In this document: positions 1-13,981 of the stretch, in pieces
How positions within the stretch are numbered: the stretch's first letter is position 1
Layout of the letters: every line of letters begins with the position of its first letter
Assembly (NCBI GenBank): GCA_009731375.1
Contig: BJOX01000179.1
Location: 133,408-173,181 of the forward strand
Source: Paulinella micropora
Taxonomy: Eukaryota > Cercozoa > Imbricatea > Euglyphida
Direction: 5' to 3'
Length of the DNA stretch: 39,774 bases
Program-made: the position numbers and the translations under genes
Notes under the pieces: model-generated
Databases searched by the model: none
Told to the model about the DNA's origin: nothing
The model's input: only the letters and a program-made list of their open reading frames with translations

Positions 1-99
1 GACAGAGCACTGTGGGTTTTATTCCGGGCTCAACAAGCGAGAAAGGGCACCCTGAGGGAACAGGATTGTGCTTCCCGTCGCTATTTCGGCATGTGACTT

Positions 100-202
100 A
101 TAGGCGTATGGCTAGGCACACATAAGGCACCCCACCACGGGCCCAGCACACCCACACCATCCCCTAATTCTCTGTCTGTCGACAGATGGCACCCATTTCA
201 AA
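100..202 (+). repeat. Dispersed repeat family C, copy 1
   Basis: This 103-bp stretch recurs at 8315-8417 with the same length and, by eye, the same sequence. It runs from TAGGCGTATGGCTAGGCACA through CCCCACCACGGGCCC to GGCACCCATTTCAAA. Here a (GATA)n array starts directly after it, while the other copy continues into unique sequence. The second copy begins at the edge of an assembly gap, so the real repeat may extend left into positions 1-99. No convincing protein was recognised on either strand. Confidence 0.9.
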
Positions 203-234
203 GATAGATAGATAGATAGATAGATTGATGGATG

Positions 235-314
<80 letters not shown>
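203..314 (+). repeat. (GATA)n microsatellite
   Basis: About 110 bp of nearly pure GATA units with a short GATG/GGAT interruption near 225-235. Confidence 0.97.
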
Positions 315-320
315 TTGTAC

Positions 321-352
321 CGAGAGGTAATAGTAGTAGGAGCCGTTGGGAT
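321..352 (-). other. Possible micro-exon between microsatellites
   Basis: On the minus strand, 32 nt of non-repetitive sequence is bounded upstream by GCAG, which closes a (GTAT)n tract, and downstream by GTACAA, which leads into (TATC)n. Read with the preceding G it gives DPNGSYYYYLS. The boundaries fit an AG acceptor and a GTAC donor like those of the better supported introns near 32-39 kb. The call rests only on boundary motifs and an open frame. It could equally be random unique sequence between two repeats. Confidence 0.2.
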
Positions 353-353
353 C

Positions 354-1337
354 TGCATACATACATATATACATACATACATACATACATACATACATAC
401 ATACATACATGCATACATACATACATACATACATACATACACACATACATACATAAATACATACATACATACATACATACATACATGCATACATACATAC
501 ATACATACATATATACATACATACATACATGCATGCATGCATACATACATACATACATACATACATACATACATACATACCTGCGTTAAGGTTGAGGATG
601 CTCAAGACATACATACATACATACATACATACATACATGCATACATACATACATACATACATACATACATACCTGCGTTAAGGTTGAGGATGCTCAAGAC
701 ATACATACATACATACATACATACATACATACATACATGCATACATACATACATACCTGCGTTAAGGTTGAGGATGCTCAAGACATACATACATACATAC
801 ATACATACATACATACATACCTGCGTTAAGGTTGAGGATGCTCAAGACATACATACATACATACATACATACATACATACATACATACATACATACATAC
901 CTGCTCAAGACATACATACATACATACATACATACATACATACCTGCATACATACATACATACCATACATGCATACATACATACATACCTGCGTTAAGGT
1001 TGAGGATGCTCAACGACACCGAAAGCAGAGTGAGGAGGGTCAAACTACATACATACATACATACATACATACATACATACATTACATACACACACATACA
1101 TGCATACATACATACATACATACATACACACACACATACATACATACATACATACATACATACGGCCAAAACAGCGTGAGGACGGTGAAACTATATACAT
1201 ACGTACAATGCATACATACATTACATACACACATACATACATACATACATACATACATACTTACATACATACATACATACGCCGAAAACAGCGTGAGGAC
1301 GGTCAAACTACATACATACATTACATACACACATACA

Positions 1338-1368
<31 letters not shown>

Positions 1369-1769
1369 CATACATAACTACATAACCACATACATACATT
1401 GCATACATACATACATACATACATACATACATACATACATACATACCCCAAAACAGCGTGAGGATTGTTTAACTACATACATACATACATACATTGCATA
1501 CATTGCATACATATATACATACATACATACACACATACATACATACATACATACGTACATACATACATACATACATACATACGAAACAGCGTGAGGATGG
1601 TGTAACTACACAGATATACATGCATACATACATACATACATACATACATACATACATACATTATGTACATACATAAATACATACAAAACAGCGTGAGGAT
1701 GGTGTAACTACACATATATACATAGATACATAGCGTTAGTATTATGGTGTAACTACAGATATACATACA

Positions 1770-1800
<31 letters not shown>
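354..1800 (+). repeat. (CATA)n array with two interspersed 25-35 bp units
   Basis: A long CATA (minus strand GTAT) array. One embedded unit, CTGCGTTAAGGTTGAGGATG plus CTCAA, occurs near 581, 672, 756, 820 and 987, with a truncated form near 901. A second unit, AACAGCGTGAGGACGGT plus an AACTA end, occurs near 1020 (variant), 1168, 1283, 1451, 1586 and 1687, with a decayed form near 1730. Near 987-1047 both units lie side by side, which suggests they are halves of one longer parental unit. Open frames through this array are low-complexity artefacts. Confidence 0.93.
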
Positions 1801-2110
1801 CGTACATACGTAGGTACGTACGTACGTATACATACATACATACATTACATTACATTACATTACATTACATACATTACATTTACTTTTACTTTACTTTTAC
1901 ATTACATTACATTACACTACACTACACTACACTACACTACACTACACTACACTACATTACACTACATTACATTACATTACATTACATTACATTACATACA
2001 TACATACATACATACATGCATGCATTTGAAGCATGCATGCATGCATGCATGCATGCATGCATACATACATGCATGCATACATACATACATACATACATAC
2101 ACATACCATA
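1800..2110 (+). repeat. Mixed short tandem repeats (TACGTACG, TTACA, ACACT, GCAT)
   Basis: Successive blocks of ACGT-rich repeats, (ATTAC)n, a compact (ACACT)n block near 1913-1955, more (ATTAC)n, then CATA and (GCAT)n near 2030-2075. No gene is seen. Confidence 0.9.
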
Positions 2111-2347
2111 CATACATACATACATACATACATACATACATACATAAGTACGTACATGCATACATACATACAAACATACATACAAACATACATACAAACA
2201 TACATATAAACATAGAAACGTACCCGATGTTGACATATAAACATACATACAAACATACATACGTACCCGATGTTGAAGTTGCGTAGTGTGCTCAGTGCTC
2301 GCTGTGACATACATCACACATATACTTATCTATACATATGTAAGCAC

Positions 2348-3102
<755 letters not shown>

Positions 3103-3105
<3 letters not shown>

Positions 3106-3262
3106 GAGATGTCGCAAAGGAATGTAGTCCTTGCAAAGGAACGCAGTTTCACATCAAACAATAATTTGTGTACTGTGCATGTGTCCGGGATGGGAATCAC
3201 GGGTAGACTGTGTTCTGGAAAAAGAAGAGGAGGAAGGACGTTGAAGAAAAAGGCAATCTAGG
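3103..3262 (-). repeat. Dispersed exon-like repeat family A, copy 1
   Basis: A 160-bp unit directly abutting (GATA)n. It is repeated at 3793-3899 (107 bp, shorter) and inverted at 35028-35187 (160 bp, identical by eye). On the minus strand it opens with a long pyrimidine tract ending TTTTTCCAG, a good 3' splice acceptor. An open frame follows that includes [20 protein letters not shown] and ends CDISSI just where (TATC)n begins. It behaves like an exon with its acceptor, copied together with a microsatellite tail. The function is not recognised. Confidence 0.85.
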
Positions 3263-3678
3263 GACAGGCATTTGATGAGAGAGGAGGGGAGGATGAGAGG
3301 GAGTGCGGATTGGAGTTCTTCTTCAATGCCTTTCCATTCGCTTGGTGTTGATGGCAATACCAGGCGTTTTCTTCTTTCGGTTGGTTCTTTCGGGGCACTT
3401 CTTGTCCGATGGACGAAATGGGAGTATGTCTCGGCGTCAACACAGTGGGTGGAATCCAGGTTGATAATGCCGGGTTGCGACTTGTAGTCCGGATGGACGT
3501 GCGCTTTTGGGCTCTTGCTCTTCTTGAGGCCCGAAAGGTCTTCGTAAGGGTGAACATGAGCAAAATCTTCTCCAGGGGGTTCAGGCGGTGCAGAGCACGC
3601 ACTGGGAGGGTGACGGCGGCCACTCCGGAGGGAATAGCGGTGCGTCGGTAGGTTTTCGCATGTAGTTTTTGTAACTTA
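3154..3678 (-). CDS. Unrecognised open reading frame overlapping repeat A
   Basis: A minus-strand frame is open for about 175 codons with no obvious ATG near its start, so it is probably exon sequence. The upstream part contains [15 protein letters not shown], then a Pro-rich stretch, [18 protein letters not shown], then [19 protein letters not shown] and [15 protein letters not shown]. The composition is protein-like rather than repeat-derived. The RYSLRSG motif is loosely reminiscent of basic linkers in retrotransposon polyproteins, but no catalytic domain is visible, so I do not assign it. The 3' part crosses the polypyrimidine tract and CAG of repeat A, so the true coding end may be a splice junction near 3215 rather than the stop at 3154. 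Confidence 0.35.
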
Positions 3679-3710
3679 CGGCTTAACTTAGGGGAAGCAA
3701 GCCTCTTCGT

Positions 3711-3898
3711 TTAAGCCAGGGTTGTCAGCCCAAGAAGAAAAAGGAGAAAGGTTTGGTTGCCGCGCTTTATCGCCGCGACGGGGTCACATATGGATGAGAT
3801 GTCGCAAAGGAATGTAGTCCTTGCAAAGGAACGCAGTTTCACATCAAACAATAATTTGTGTACTGTGCATGTGTCCGGGATGGGAATCACGGGTAGAC

Positions 3899-3900
<2 letters not shown>
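3711..3900 (-). CDS. Unrecognised exon containing repeat A copy 2
   Basis: On the minus strand a frame entering from the (TATC)n tract reads [14 protein letters not shown], then [20 protein letters not shown], then [18 protein letters not shown] before a stop at 3711. The last part is hydrophobic. No family is recognised. The continuation past the DISSI point, absent in the other two copies, is the most useful evidence that this cassette was once ordinary coding sequence. The remaining open frame further upstream is repeat-derived and should be ignored. Confidence 0.3.
3793..3899 (-). repeat. Dispersed repeat family A, copy 2
   Basis: A 107-bp copy matching 3103-3209. It lacks the pyrimidine tract of the other copies because (TATC)n replaces it, ending CTATCTAG before TCTACCC on the minus strand. 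Downstream on the minus strand this copy does not run into (TATC)n: the frame continues from CDISSI into [17 protein letters not shown] and stops near 3711. It may show the state before TATC expansion. Confidence 0.85.
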
Positions 3901-4550
<650 letters not shown>

Positions 4551-5512
4551 NNNNNNNNNNNNNNNNNNNNNNNNNNNNNNNNNNNNNNNNNNNNNNNNNN
4601 NNNNNNNNNNNNNNNNNNNNNNNNNNNNNNNNNNNNNNNNNNNNNNNNNNNNNNNNNNNNNNNNNNNNNNNNNNNNNNNNNNNNNNNNNNNNNNNNNNNN
4701 NNNNNNNNNNNNNNNNNNNNNNNNNNNNNNNNNNNNNNNNNNNNNNNNNNNNNNNNNNNNNNNNNNNNNNNNNNNNNNNNNNNNNNNNNNNNNNNNNNNN
4801 NNNNNNNNNNNNNNNNNNNNNNNNNNNNNNNNNNNNNNNNNNNNNNNNNNNNNNNNNNNNNNNNNNNNNNNNNNNNNNNNNNNNNNNNNNNNNNNNNNNN
4901 NNNNNNNNNNNNNNNNNNNNNNNNNNNNNNNNNNNNNNNNNNNNNNNNNNNNNNNNNNNNNNNNNNNNNNNNNNNNNNNNNNNNNNNNNNNNNNNNNNNN
5001 NNNNNNNNNNNNNNNNNNNNNNNNNNNNNNNNNNNNNNNNNNNNNNNNNNNNNNNNNNNNNNNNNNNNNNNNNNNNNNNNNNNNNNNNNNNNNNNNNNNN
5101 NNNNNNNNNNNNNNNNNNNNNNNNNNNNNNNNNNNNNNNNNNNNNNNNNNNNNNNNNNNNNNNNNNNNNNNNNNNNNNNNNNNNNNNNNNNNNNNNNNNN
5201 NNNNNNNNNNNNNNNNNNNNNNNNNNNNNNNNNNNNNNNNNNNNNNNNNNNNNNNNNNNNNNNNNNNNNNNNNNNNNNNNNNNNNNNNNNNNNNNNNNNN
5301 NNNNNNNNNNNNNNNNNNNNNNNNNNNNNNNNNNNNNNNNNNNNNNNNNNNNNNNNNNNNNNNNNNNNNNNNNNNNNNNNNNNNNNNNNNNNNNNNNNNN
5401 NNNNNNNNNNNNNNNNNNNNNNNNNNNNNNNNNNNNNNNNNNNNNNNNNNNNNNNNNNNNNNNNNNNNNNNNNNNNNNNNNNNNNNNNNNNNNNNNNNNN
5501 NNNNNNNNNNNN
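4551..5512. other. Assembly gap (962 N)
   Basis: Unknown bases between (GATA)n and (GA)n. Any frame through it is meaningless. Confidence 1.
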
Positions 5513-5558
<46 letters not shown>

Positions 5559-5584
5559 CGAGAGAGAGAGAGAGAGGTAGAGGT

Positions 5585-5615
<31 letters not shown>

Positions 5616-5647
5616 AGATAGACAGAAGATAGACAGAAGATAGATAG

Positions 5648-5716
<69 letters not shown>

Positions 5717-5773
5717 GGATGGATGGATGGATGGATGGATGAATGGATGAATGGATGGATGGATGGATGGATG

Positions 5774-5867
<94 letters not shown>

Positions 5868-5868
5868 A
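5513..5868 (+). repeat. (GA)n, GATAGAA and (GATA)n/(GGAT)n array
   Basis: GA dinucleotides to about 5610, four AGATAGA(C/T)AGA units to 5650, then GATA with a GGAT block near 5714-5776. Confidence 0.95.
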
Positions 5869-6043
5869 TACATTCGCCTTATTCTGCTCGAGCTCGCTGG
5901 CGTAGCGACGGTTTGCCTGTTTGTATGTATGTGTGCATGTATGTATGTATGTATGTATCTATCTATCTATGTATGTATGTATGTATGTATGTATGTATGT
6001 ATGTATGTATCTATGTATGCACGCAAGCATGGATGCAAGCTTG

Positions 6044-6077
<34 letters not shown>

Positions 6078-6867
6078 TGTATGTATGTACGTATGGTATG
6101 TATGTATGTATGTATGTATGTATGTATGTATGTATGTATGTATGTATGTACGTATGTATGTAAGTATGCATGCATGTATGCATGTATGTGTATGTATGTA
6201 TGTATGTATGTATGTATGTATCTATGTATGTATGTATGTATGTATGTATGTATGTATGTATGTATGTATGTATGTATGTATGTGTGTATGTGTGTGTGTG
6301 TTGTATGTATGTATGTATGTATGTATGTATGTATGTATGTATGTCAGTATGCATTCATGTATGTATGTATGTGTATGTATGTATGTATGTATGTATGTAT
6401 GTATGTGTGTGTGTATGTATGTATGTATGTATGTTTATGTTTATGTTTATGTTTATGTTTATGTTTATGTTATGTTATGTTATGTATGCATGTATGTATG
6501 TATGTATGTATGTGTGTGTGTATGTATGTATGTATGTATGTATGTACGTATGTATATATGTAACTACCTTACCTTGACCTATGTATGTATGTATGTATGT
6601 ATGTATGTATGTTATGTATGTATGTATGTTATGTATGTATGTATGTATGTATGTATGTATGTATGTATGTATGTGTATGCATGTATGCATGTATGTATGT
6701 AGGTATGTAGGTATGTATGTATGTATGTATGTATGTATGTATATGTATGTATGTATATGTATGTATGTATGTATGTATCATGTATGTATGTATGTATGTA
6801 TGCATGTGTGTATGTATGTACGTACGTATGTAGTATGTATGTATGTATGTACGTATGTATGTATGCA

Positions 6868-6898
<31 letters not shown>

Positions 6899-6990
6899 AT
6901 GTATGTATGTATGTATGTATGTATGCATGTATGTATGTATGTATGTATGTATGTATGTATGTAGGTAGGTATGTATGTAAGTACGTTATA
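5869..6990 (+). repeat. (GTAT)n array
   Basis: A 44-bp unique island (5869-5912) is followed by more than 1 kb of GTAT. It contains a (TTTATG)n block near 6433-6470, a TTATG block near 6468-6485 and short GT and GCAT variants. The array terminates in GTAGGTAGGTATGTAAG. No gene. Confidence 0.96.
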
Positions 6991-7009
6991 CCTTGACTGT
7001 TTTACTGGT

Positions 7010-7062
7010 CGCAAAGTAGATGCTCCAGCTGTACGGAACGAAGCAAGCGAAGCAGGCTACAT
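7010..7062 (+). repeat. Local 53-bp duplicated unit, copy 1
   Basis: AAAGTAGATGCTCCAGCT plus ACGAAGCAA and a GGCTACATAGATAG end. It recurs at 7168-7222 with a few substitutions. Both copies lead directly into (GATA)n. Confidence 0.88.
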
Positions 7063-7167
7063 AGATAGATAGATGAATGGATGGATGGATGGATGGATGG
7101 ATGGATAGGTAGGTAGGTAGGTAAGGTAAGGTAAGGTAAGGTAAAGGTAAGGTAAAGGTAAGGTAAA
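7063..7167 (+). repeat. (GATG)n, (GTAG)n and (GGTAAA/GGTAAG)n
   Basis: Between the two copies of the 53-bp unit lie GGAT, GTAG and AAGGTAAGGTAA repeats. The last is a tandem series of consensus 5' splice-site-like sequence. Confidence 0.93.
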
Positions 7168-7509
<342 letters not shown>

Positions 7510-8314
7510 NNNNNNNNNNNNNNNNNNNNNNNNNNNNNNNNNNNNNNNNNNNNNNNNNNNNNNNNNNNNNNNNNNNNNNNNNNNNNNNNNNNNNNNNNNN
7601 NNNNNNNNNNNNNNNNNNNNNNNNNNNNNNNNNNNNNNNNNNNNNNNNNNNNNNNNNNNNNNNNNNNNNNNNNNNNNNNNNNNNNNNNNNNNNNNNNNNN
7701 NNNNNNNNNNNNNNNNNNNNNNNNNNNNNNNNNNNNNNNNNNNNNNNNNNNNNNNNNNNNNNNNNNNNNNNNNNNNNNNNNNNNNNNNNNNNNNNNNNNN
7801 NNNNNNNNNNNNNNNNNNNNNNNNNNNNNNNNNNNNNNNNNNNNNNNNNNNNNNNNNNNNNNNNNNNNNNNNNNNNNNNNNNNNNNNNNNNNNNNNNNNN
7901 NNNNNNNNNNNNNNNNNNNNNNNNNNNNNNNNNNNNNNNNNNNNNNNNNNNNNNNNNNNNNNNNNNNNNNNNNNNNNNNNNNNNNNNNNNNNNNNNNNNN
8001 NNNNNNNNNNNNNNNNNNNNNNNNNNNNNNNNNNNNNNNNNNNNNNNNNNNNNNNNNNNNNNNNNNNNNNNNNNNNNNNNNNNNNNNNNNNNNNNNNNNN
8101 NNNNNNNNNNNNNNNNNNNNNNNNNNNNNNNNNNNNNNNNNNNNNNNNNNNNNNNNNNNNNNNNNNNNNNNNNNNNNNNNNNNNNNNNNNNNNNNNNNNN
8201 NNNNNNNNNNNNNNNNNNNNNNNNNNNNNNNNNNNNNNNNNNNNNNNNNNNNNNNNNNNNNNNNNNNNNNNNNNNNNNNNNNNNNNNNNNNNNNNNNNNN
8301 NNNNNNNNNNNNNN
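7510..8314. other. Assembly gap (805 N)
   Basis: Unknown bases, flanked by repeat B on the left and repeat C on the right. Confidence 1.
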
Positions 8315-8417
8315 ATAGGCGTATGGCTAGGCACACATAAGGCACCCCACCACGGGCCCAGCACACCCACACCATCCCCTAATTCTCTGTCTGTCGACAG
8401 ATGGCACCCATTTCAAA
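8315..8417 (+). repeat. Dispersed repeat family C, copy 2
   Basis: Matches 100-202. Unlike copy 1 it continues into unique sequence for about 80 bp before a (GATA)n tract, so copy 1 has the repeat joined to a microsatellite at a point where copy 2 has none. Confidence 0.9.
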
Positions 8418-8493
8418 ACATCAAGCCCAAGGGAGGGTCAGTGACACCTCAAGTGGCCTTGGTTCACTTCGTGGAGTAAGTGATGAGATCAAC

Positions 8494-8700
<207 letters not shown>

Positions 8701-9061
8701 ATCAAACGCCACTCCTACTTCTCCAAAATTTCCAGCCTCTGGTTTGAAACCCTCCGAAAATCAGTTGAACAACAACGCAATCACTGGAAGATGGGAGGAC
8801 CACTCAACGAATGCCTAGCTAACGCACTTCTTTCTATACTTACCTATATAATCGAGGCAATGATCGAAGCAGCTAGAGCTGGACATATCAAAACGCCTGA
8901 AGACTTTGACCTTCAATGCATCTCTTTCGATGGCATGATCTACTTGCTTACTAAGAATGGCTACTGGGCGTGGAAACTGGCAGCACACCTACACGATCGA
9001 CTGCACATTGTACAGCTCGCCTTTACTGAACGCGAGCCTGGTGTTGAAGAGGGTGAAGCTG
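8701..9061 (+). CDS. Unrecognised coding exon
   Basis: One frame is open from just after an in-frame TAA (8698-8700) to a consensus donor. The first ATG is at 8791 ([16 protein letters not shown]). Before it the frame reads [18 protein letters not shown], which is also protein-like, so the exon may start upstream; a possible acceptor is TTTCCAG ending at 8735. Later parts include [39 protein letters not shown] and [17 protein letters not shown]. The exon ends GAAGCTG|GTAAGG at 9061/9062, and that donor is the first unit of a long GGTAAAGGTAAG microsatellite. Mixed composition and absence of repeats make it one of the more believable exons of the first 14 kb. I do not recognise the family. Confidence 0.55.
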
Positions 9062-9759
<698 letters not shown>

Positions 9760-10107
9760 NNNNNNNNNNNNNNNNNNNNNNNNNNNNNNNNNNNNNNNNN
9801 NNNNNNNNNNNNNNNNNNNNNNNNNNNNNNNNNNNNNNNNNNNNNNNNNNNNNNNNNNNNNNNNNNNNNNNNNNNNNNNNNNNNNNNNNNNNNNNNNNNN
9901 NNNNNNNNNNNNNNNNNNNNNNNNNNNNNNNNNNNNNNNNNNNNNNNNNNNNNNNNNNNNNNNNNNNNNNNNNNNNNNNNNNNNNNNNNNNNNNNNNNNN
10001 NNNNNNNNNNNNNNNNNNNNNNNNNNNNNNNNNNNNNNNNNNNNNNNNNNNNNNNNNNNNNNNNNNNNNNNNNNNNNNNNNNNNNNNNNNNNNNNNNNNN
10101 NNNNNNN
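9760..10107. other. Assembly gap (348 N)
   Basis: Unknown bases inside a GATA/GTAG array. Confidence 1.
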
Positions 10108-10456
<349 letters not shown>

Positions 10457-10495
10457 CTTCAGTGAGGAGTGTGTTGATGTGGGCGATCCAAACTG
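10457..10495 (-). other. Possible micro-exon
   Basis: On the minus strand a (GT)n tract ends GTGTCCAG, followed by about 39 nt of unique sequence ending CTGAAG before GTATCTATC. The AG and GT boundaries fit an exon, and two frames are open (one reads WIAHINTLLTEG). The short length makes chance likely. Confidence 0.18.
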
Positions 10496-10555
10496 GACAC
10501 ACACACACACACACACACACACATAAACACATAAACATACATGGGGCCGATTATT

Positions 10556-10735
10556 GTCTCGCCTTGTCTTGCATTGTCTTGTCTTGTCTTGTCTTGTCTT
10601 TTCTTGTCTTGTATTGTATTGTATTGTCTTGTCTTGTCTTTTCTTGTCTTGTATTGCCTTGACATGTCTTGTCTTGTCTTGTCTTGTCTTGTCTTGTCTT
10701 GTCTTGTCTTGTATTGTATTGTTTTGTTTTGTAAT
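10556..10735 (+). repeat. (TTGTC)n pentanucleotide array
   Basis: About 36 units of CTTGT/ATTGT. A related TTGTA array lies at 18568-18876. A (CA)n tract at 10496-10525 and (CA)n/(GA)n at 10817-10878 flank it. Confidence 0.95.
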
Positions 10736-10831
10736 TGTACTACATTCTTTTGAACACTAAATCCGCTTCACATTAGGCAAAGCCGATGATCACTGTCAAG
10801 GGACAAAGCTTTGACACACACACACACACAA

Positions 10832-10878
<47 letters not shown>

Positions 10879-10880
<2 letters not shown>

Positions 10881-10949
10881 ATAGTCTACGATTGCTGTGG
10901 CGACAGTGGAGATGACGTAACATAGCAACAGGGGACACAGCACCTGCAG

Positions 10950-11034
<85 letters not shown>

Positions 11035-11484
11035 TGTTTAATCTATGGGCGTGGCTTAGCTTGAAAAGCCATTGCCTCCTATACTACCCCCGACAAGAAC
11101 TTTCAGCACCGGCCAAGCTGCACACCAACCACTGTCTCGCTGTGGTTGGTGTCTGTGCCCAGTTCAAGCCGAAAGGTAGCCGAGCCCTTTTGAACTATAC
11201 GGGACAACACTAGAACACTCCCCAGGAGCGTGTGCCCTAAGGAGATGATGCCACAAACAAGCCGAGGTTTCAGGAGTTCACGCTCGTTGTGAGTTACCTT
11301 CTACAACCCCGACTTCATCAACCCTTTGCATCACGCCCCGACTTCATCAGCCATGGTCAGGAGTTGGTTGCCTGTTTAGCCCTTGCGCTGCGCGCGATTA
11401 ACGGCGGACACAAAATCGTCATTGTAGGAGATAGTTAGATCTGAACCCTAGGCTGAGTTGCCAGTGGCAGAGACCGTTTCCAGG
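10879..11484 (+). other. Non-coding unique sequence with a perfect hairpin
   Basis: A (GATA)n tract at 10951-11034 is followed by about 440 bp of unique sequence with no long protein-like frame. It contains a perfect 11-bp stem at 11122-11132/11142-11152 (ACACCAACCAC) with a 9-nt loop, and the segment CCCCGACTTCATCA occurs twice (near 11308 and 11336). It could be untranslated, intronic or an old element. No tRNA or other known RNA could be shown. Confidence 0.5.
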
Positions 11485-11915
<431 letters not shown>

Positions 11916-11961
11916 CAGGCGACGAGCCCAGATGTCGCGAGACGAGGAGACCGCCGTTTCC

Positions 11962-12234
11962 CTGTATGTATGTATGTATGCATGTATGCATGTATGTGTG
12001 TATGTATGTACGTATGTATGTATGTATGTATGTATGTATGTATGTATGTATATATGTATGTACGTATATATGTATGTATGTATGTATGTACACCACATTG
12101 GAGAGTAAGCAACGTTCAAGTCATAACAACATGCTAACGTTGATGCTTGTTTGTTTGTTTGTTTATATGTATATATATATATAATGTGTTTGTGTATGTA
12201 TCATATATATATATATATATATATATTTCTATAT
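11962..12234 (+). repeat. (GTAT)n and (TA)n tracts
   Basis: GTAT to about 12090, a 60-bp unique stretch, then (TTTG)n and two (TA)n tracts. No gene. Confidence 0.93.
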
Positions 12235-12396
12235 CAATCCTAGAGCTACGATAAGGCTTATTCTACCCCACGCGAGGTTTCGGGTGTCGGGTTTGCAAAA
12301 GTGGCACCACAGGCCAGGCCAGGCCGGGCCAGGCTTTTCAGGACGAAAAACCCGGGAAGTGGCACCGGAAGCCGGGCATCTTGGGGGGGGGGGGGG

Positions 12397-12469
12397 NNNN
12401 NNNNNNNNNNNNNNNNNNNNNNNNNNNNNNNNNNNNNNNNNNNNNNNNNNNNNNNNNNNNNNNNNNNNN
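12397..12469. other. Assembly gap (73 N) after poly-G
   Basis: The left flank ends in 14 G. Left of it is GC-rich sequence with CAGGC repeats (12310-12335). Confidence 1.
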
Positions 12470-12515
12470 CTGGGTCCTCTGTAATGGAGGTGGGAGCTCG
12501 TTCTGCAAGGGGCGC

Positions 12516-12687
12516 TTATGGAACGAGCCCTGGCCCCGCCTGGTACTAGGGAGATTTGGTATTGCCTGTATCAGTCCCTTCCGTGCAAACATCACGGCTT
12601 AGCTGGGCATCGGGTTAATACTTTACCCACAGACTTCCTGGTTGACGAAATCAGAAGCTCCTTTTTTCTGACATTAGTCGATATTTC

Positions 12688-12690
<3 letters not shown>
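12516..12690 (+). repeat. Dispersed exon-like repeat family B, inverted copy 2
   Basis: Matches the reverse complement of 7338-7509. The frame MERALAPPGTREIWYCLYQ, then SLPCKHHGLAGHRVNTLP, then DFLVDEIRSSFFLTLVDI is open and runs into (TATC)n at 12690. Relative to copy 1 there is a 4-base and a 1-base indel close together whose net change is three bases, so the frame is kept. That fits purifying selection before or after copying, but one event proves little. Confidence 0.85.
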
Positions 12691-12774
<84 letters not shown>

Positions 12775-12843
12775 CCTACATACCTGCCTACCTACCTACC
12801 TACCTATTTATCTATCTATCCATTTATCTTATCTATCCTATCT
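12691..12843 (+). repeat. (TATC)n array
   Basis: Mostly TATC with TACC variants near 12773-12805. Confidence 0.96.
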
Positions 12844-12924
12844 AGGCTTCACAATTGCTAAGGGTACAAGTTCATTTCAAAGGCAACAGCAACGGCTTTC
12901 CAGGAACATTCCCATGTCATTGTC

Positions 12925-13188
12925 ATGTTGAGTTACGTGTTATGTTATGTTATGTTACACGAGGTTATGTTTACGTTACGTGACGTTGTGTCATGTGATG
13001 TTACGCTGTGTCATGTGCTGTTAATTTACGTTACGTGACCTGTGTCATGTGATGTTACGCTGTGTCATGTGATGTTAATTTACGTTCTGTGATGTTGCCT
13101 GGTTGAAGTTCGGAAGAAGCTGATATGTCCTGTTTCGTTATGTCATGTGTGATGTCGTTTTACATTGTGTGCTGTTTGCTGGTCGAAC
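12925..13188 (+). repeat. Degenerate GTTACGTT / TGTGTCATGTGATG repeats
   Basis: Short related units (TGTCATGTGATGTTACGCTG and variants) repeat imperfectly through about 260 bp. No gene. Confidence 0.8.
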
Positions 13189-13225
13189 TTGTGTGTGTGT
13201 GTGTGTGTGTGTGTGTGTCTGTGTG

Positions 13226-13284
<59 letters not shown>

Positions 13285-13285
13285 T
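13189..13285 (+). repeat. (TG)n-(CT)n-(TG)n
   Basis: Compound dinucleotide repeat. Confidence 0.97.
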
Positions 13286-13304
13286 CTGTGTCATGTTATG
13301 TTAC

Positions 13305-13376
13305 GTTCTGTCCTGTTCTACTGCGACCTGTTGGAAGATGAGCACGAGACAGTGGGCGTGTCTGCAATCATCGCAG
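13305..13376 (+). CDS. Possible short exon between repeats
   Basis: A plus-strand frame reads FYCDLLEDEHETVGVSAIIA and ends CATCGCAG at the start of a (GATA)n tract. The sequence looks protein-like but is only about 24 codons, and no donor GT sits at its right end. Low confidence. Confidence 0.2.
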
Positions 13377-13391
13377 ATAGAAGATAGATAA

Positions 13392-13457
<66 letters not shown>

Positions 13458-13490
13458 GGATGGATAGATAGATAGATAGATATAGATAGA
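13377..13490 (+). repeat. (GATA)n array
   Basis: GATA with GGAT variants near 13455. Confidence 0.96.
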
Positions 13491-13524
13491 TACAAGATAA
13501 ACAAAACAACGTAACAACAGAACA

Positions 13525-13935
13525 ACAGAACATGGCATATCGAGAGAGGGCCGACATGTCTGTCATCATCACAATAAAAAATATAACAACTTAACACATA
13601 TCGAGATGGCCGGCATGTCTGTCATCATCACACCACGTCAAGAAAACAAGGTCAGAACATGAGAACATGACATAGCATATCTCGAGACGCCCTGCATGTG
13701 TGTCACCACAACACGTGACAAAACATCTGCACAAGAGACAACAGACAACATAGCAGATTGAGATGGCCTGCATATCTGACACCAGGTAAACAAAACTTAA
13801 CAATAGAACATAGCACGTCGAATTACTTGATCTTAGATGAGGGTCGTGACATGTTTGTCATAACACAACGTAACAAAGGAATTTGACTCTATAGCGTAGC
13901 ATATCACCTAGTTTGATGTTAGAAGCGTGTCCTGA

Positions 13936-13981
<46 letters not shown>

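Noticed and set aside
3258-3623. Alternative minus-strand 121-codon frame starting [11 protein letters not shown]
   Set aside because: The neighbouring minus frame over the same DNA has more protein-like composition ([17 protein letters not shown] and onward). Both cannot be coding.
11044-11175. A tRNA-derived SINE: TGGCTTAGCTTG resembles an A box and CAGTTCAAGCC a B box
   Set aside because: The boxes are about 110 bp apart, too far for a tRNA-type promoter, the B box has mismatches, and no tRNA fold is seen.
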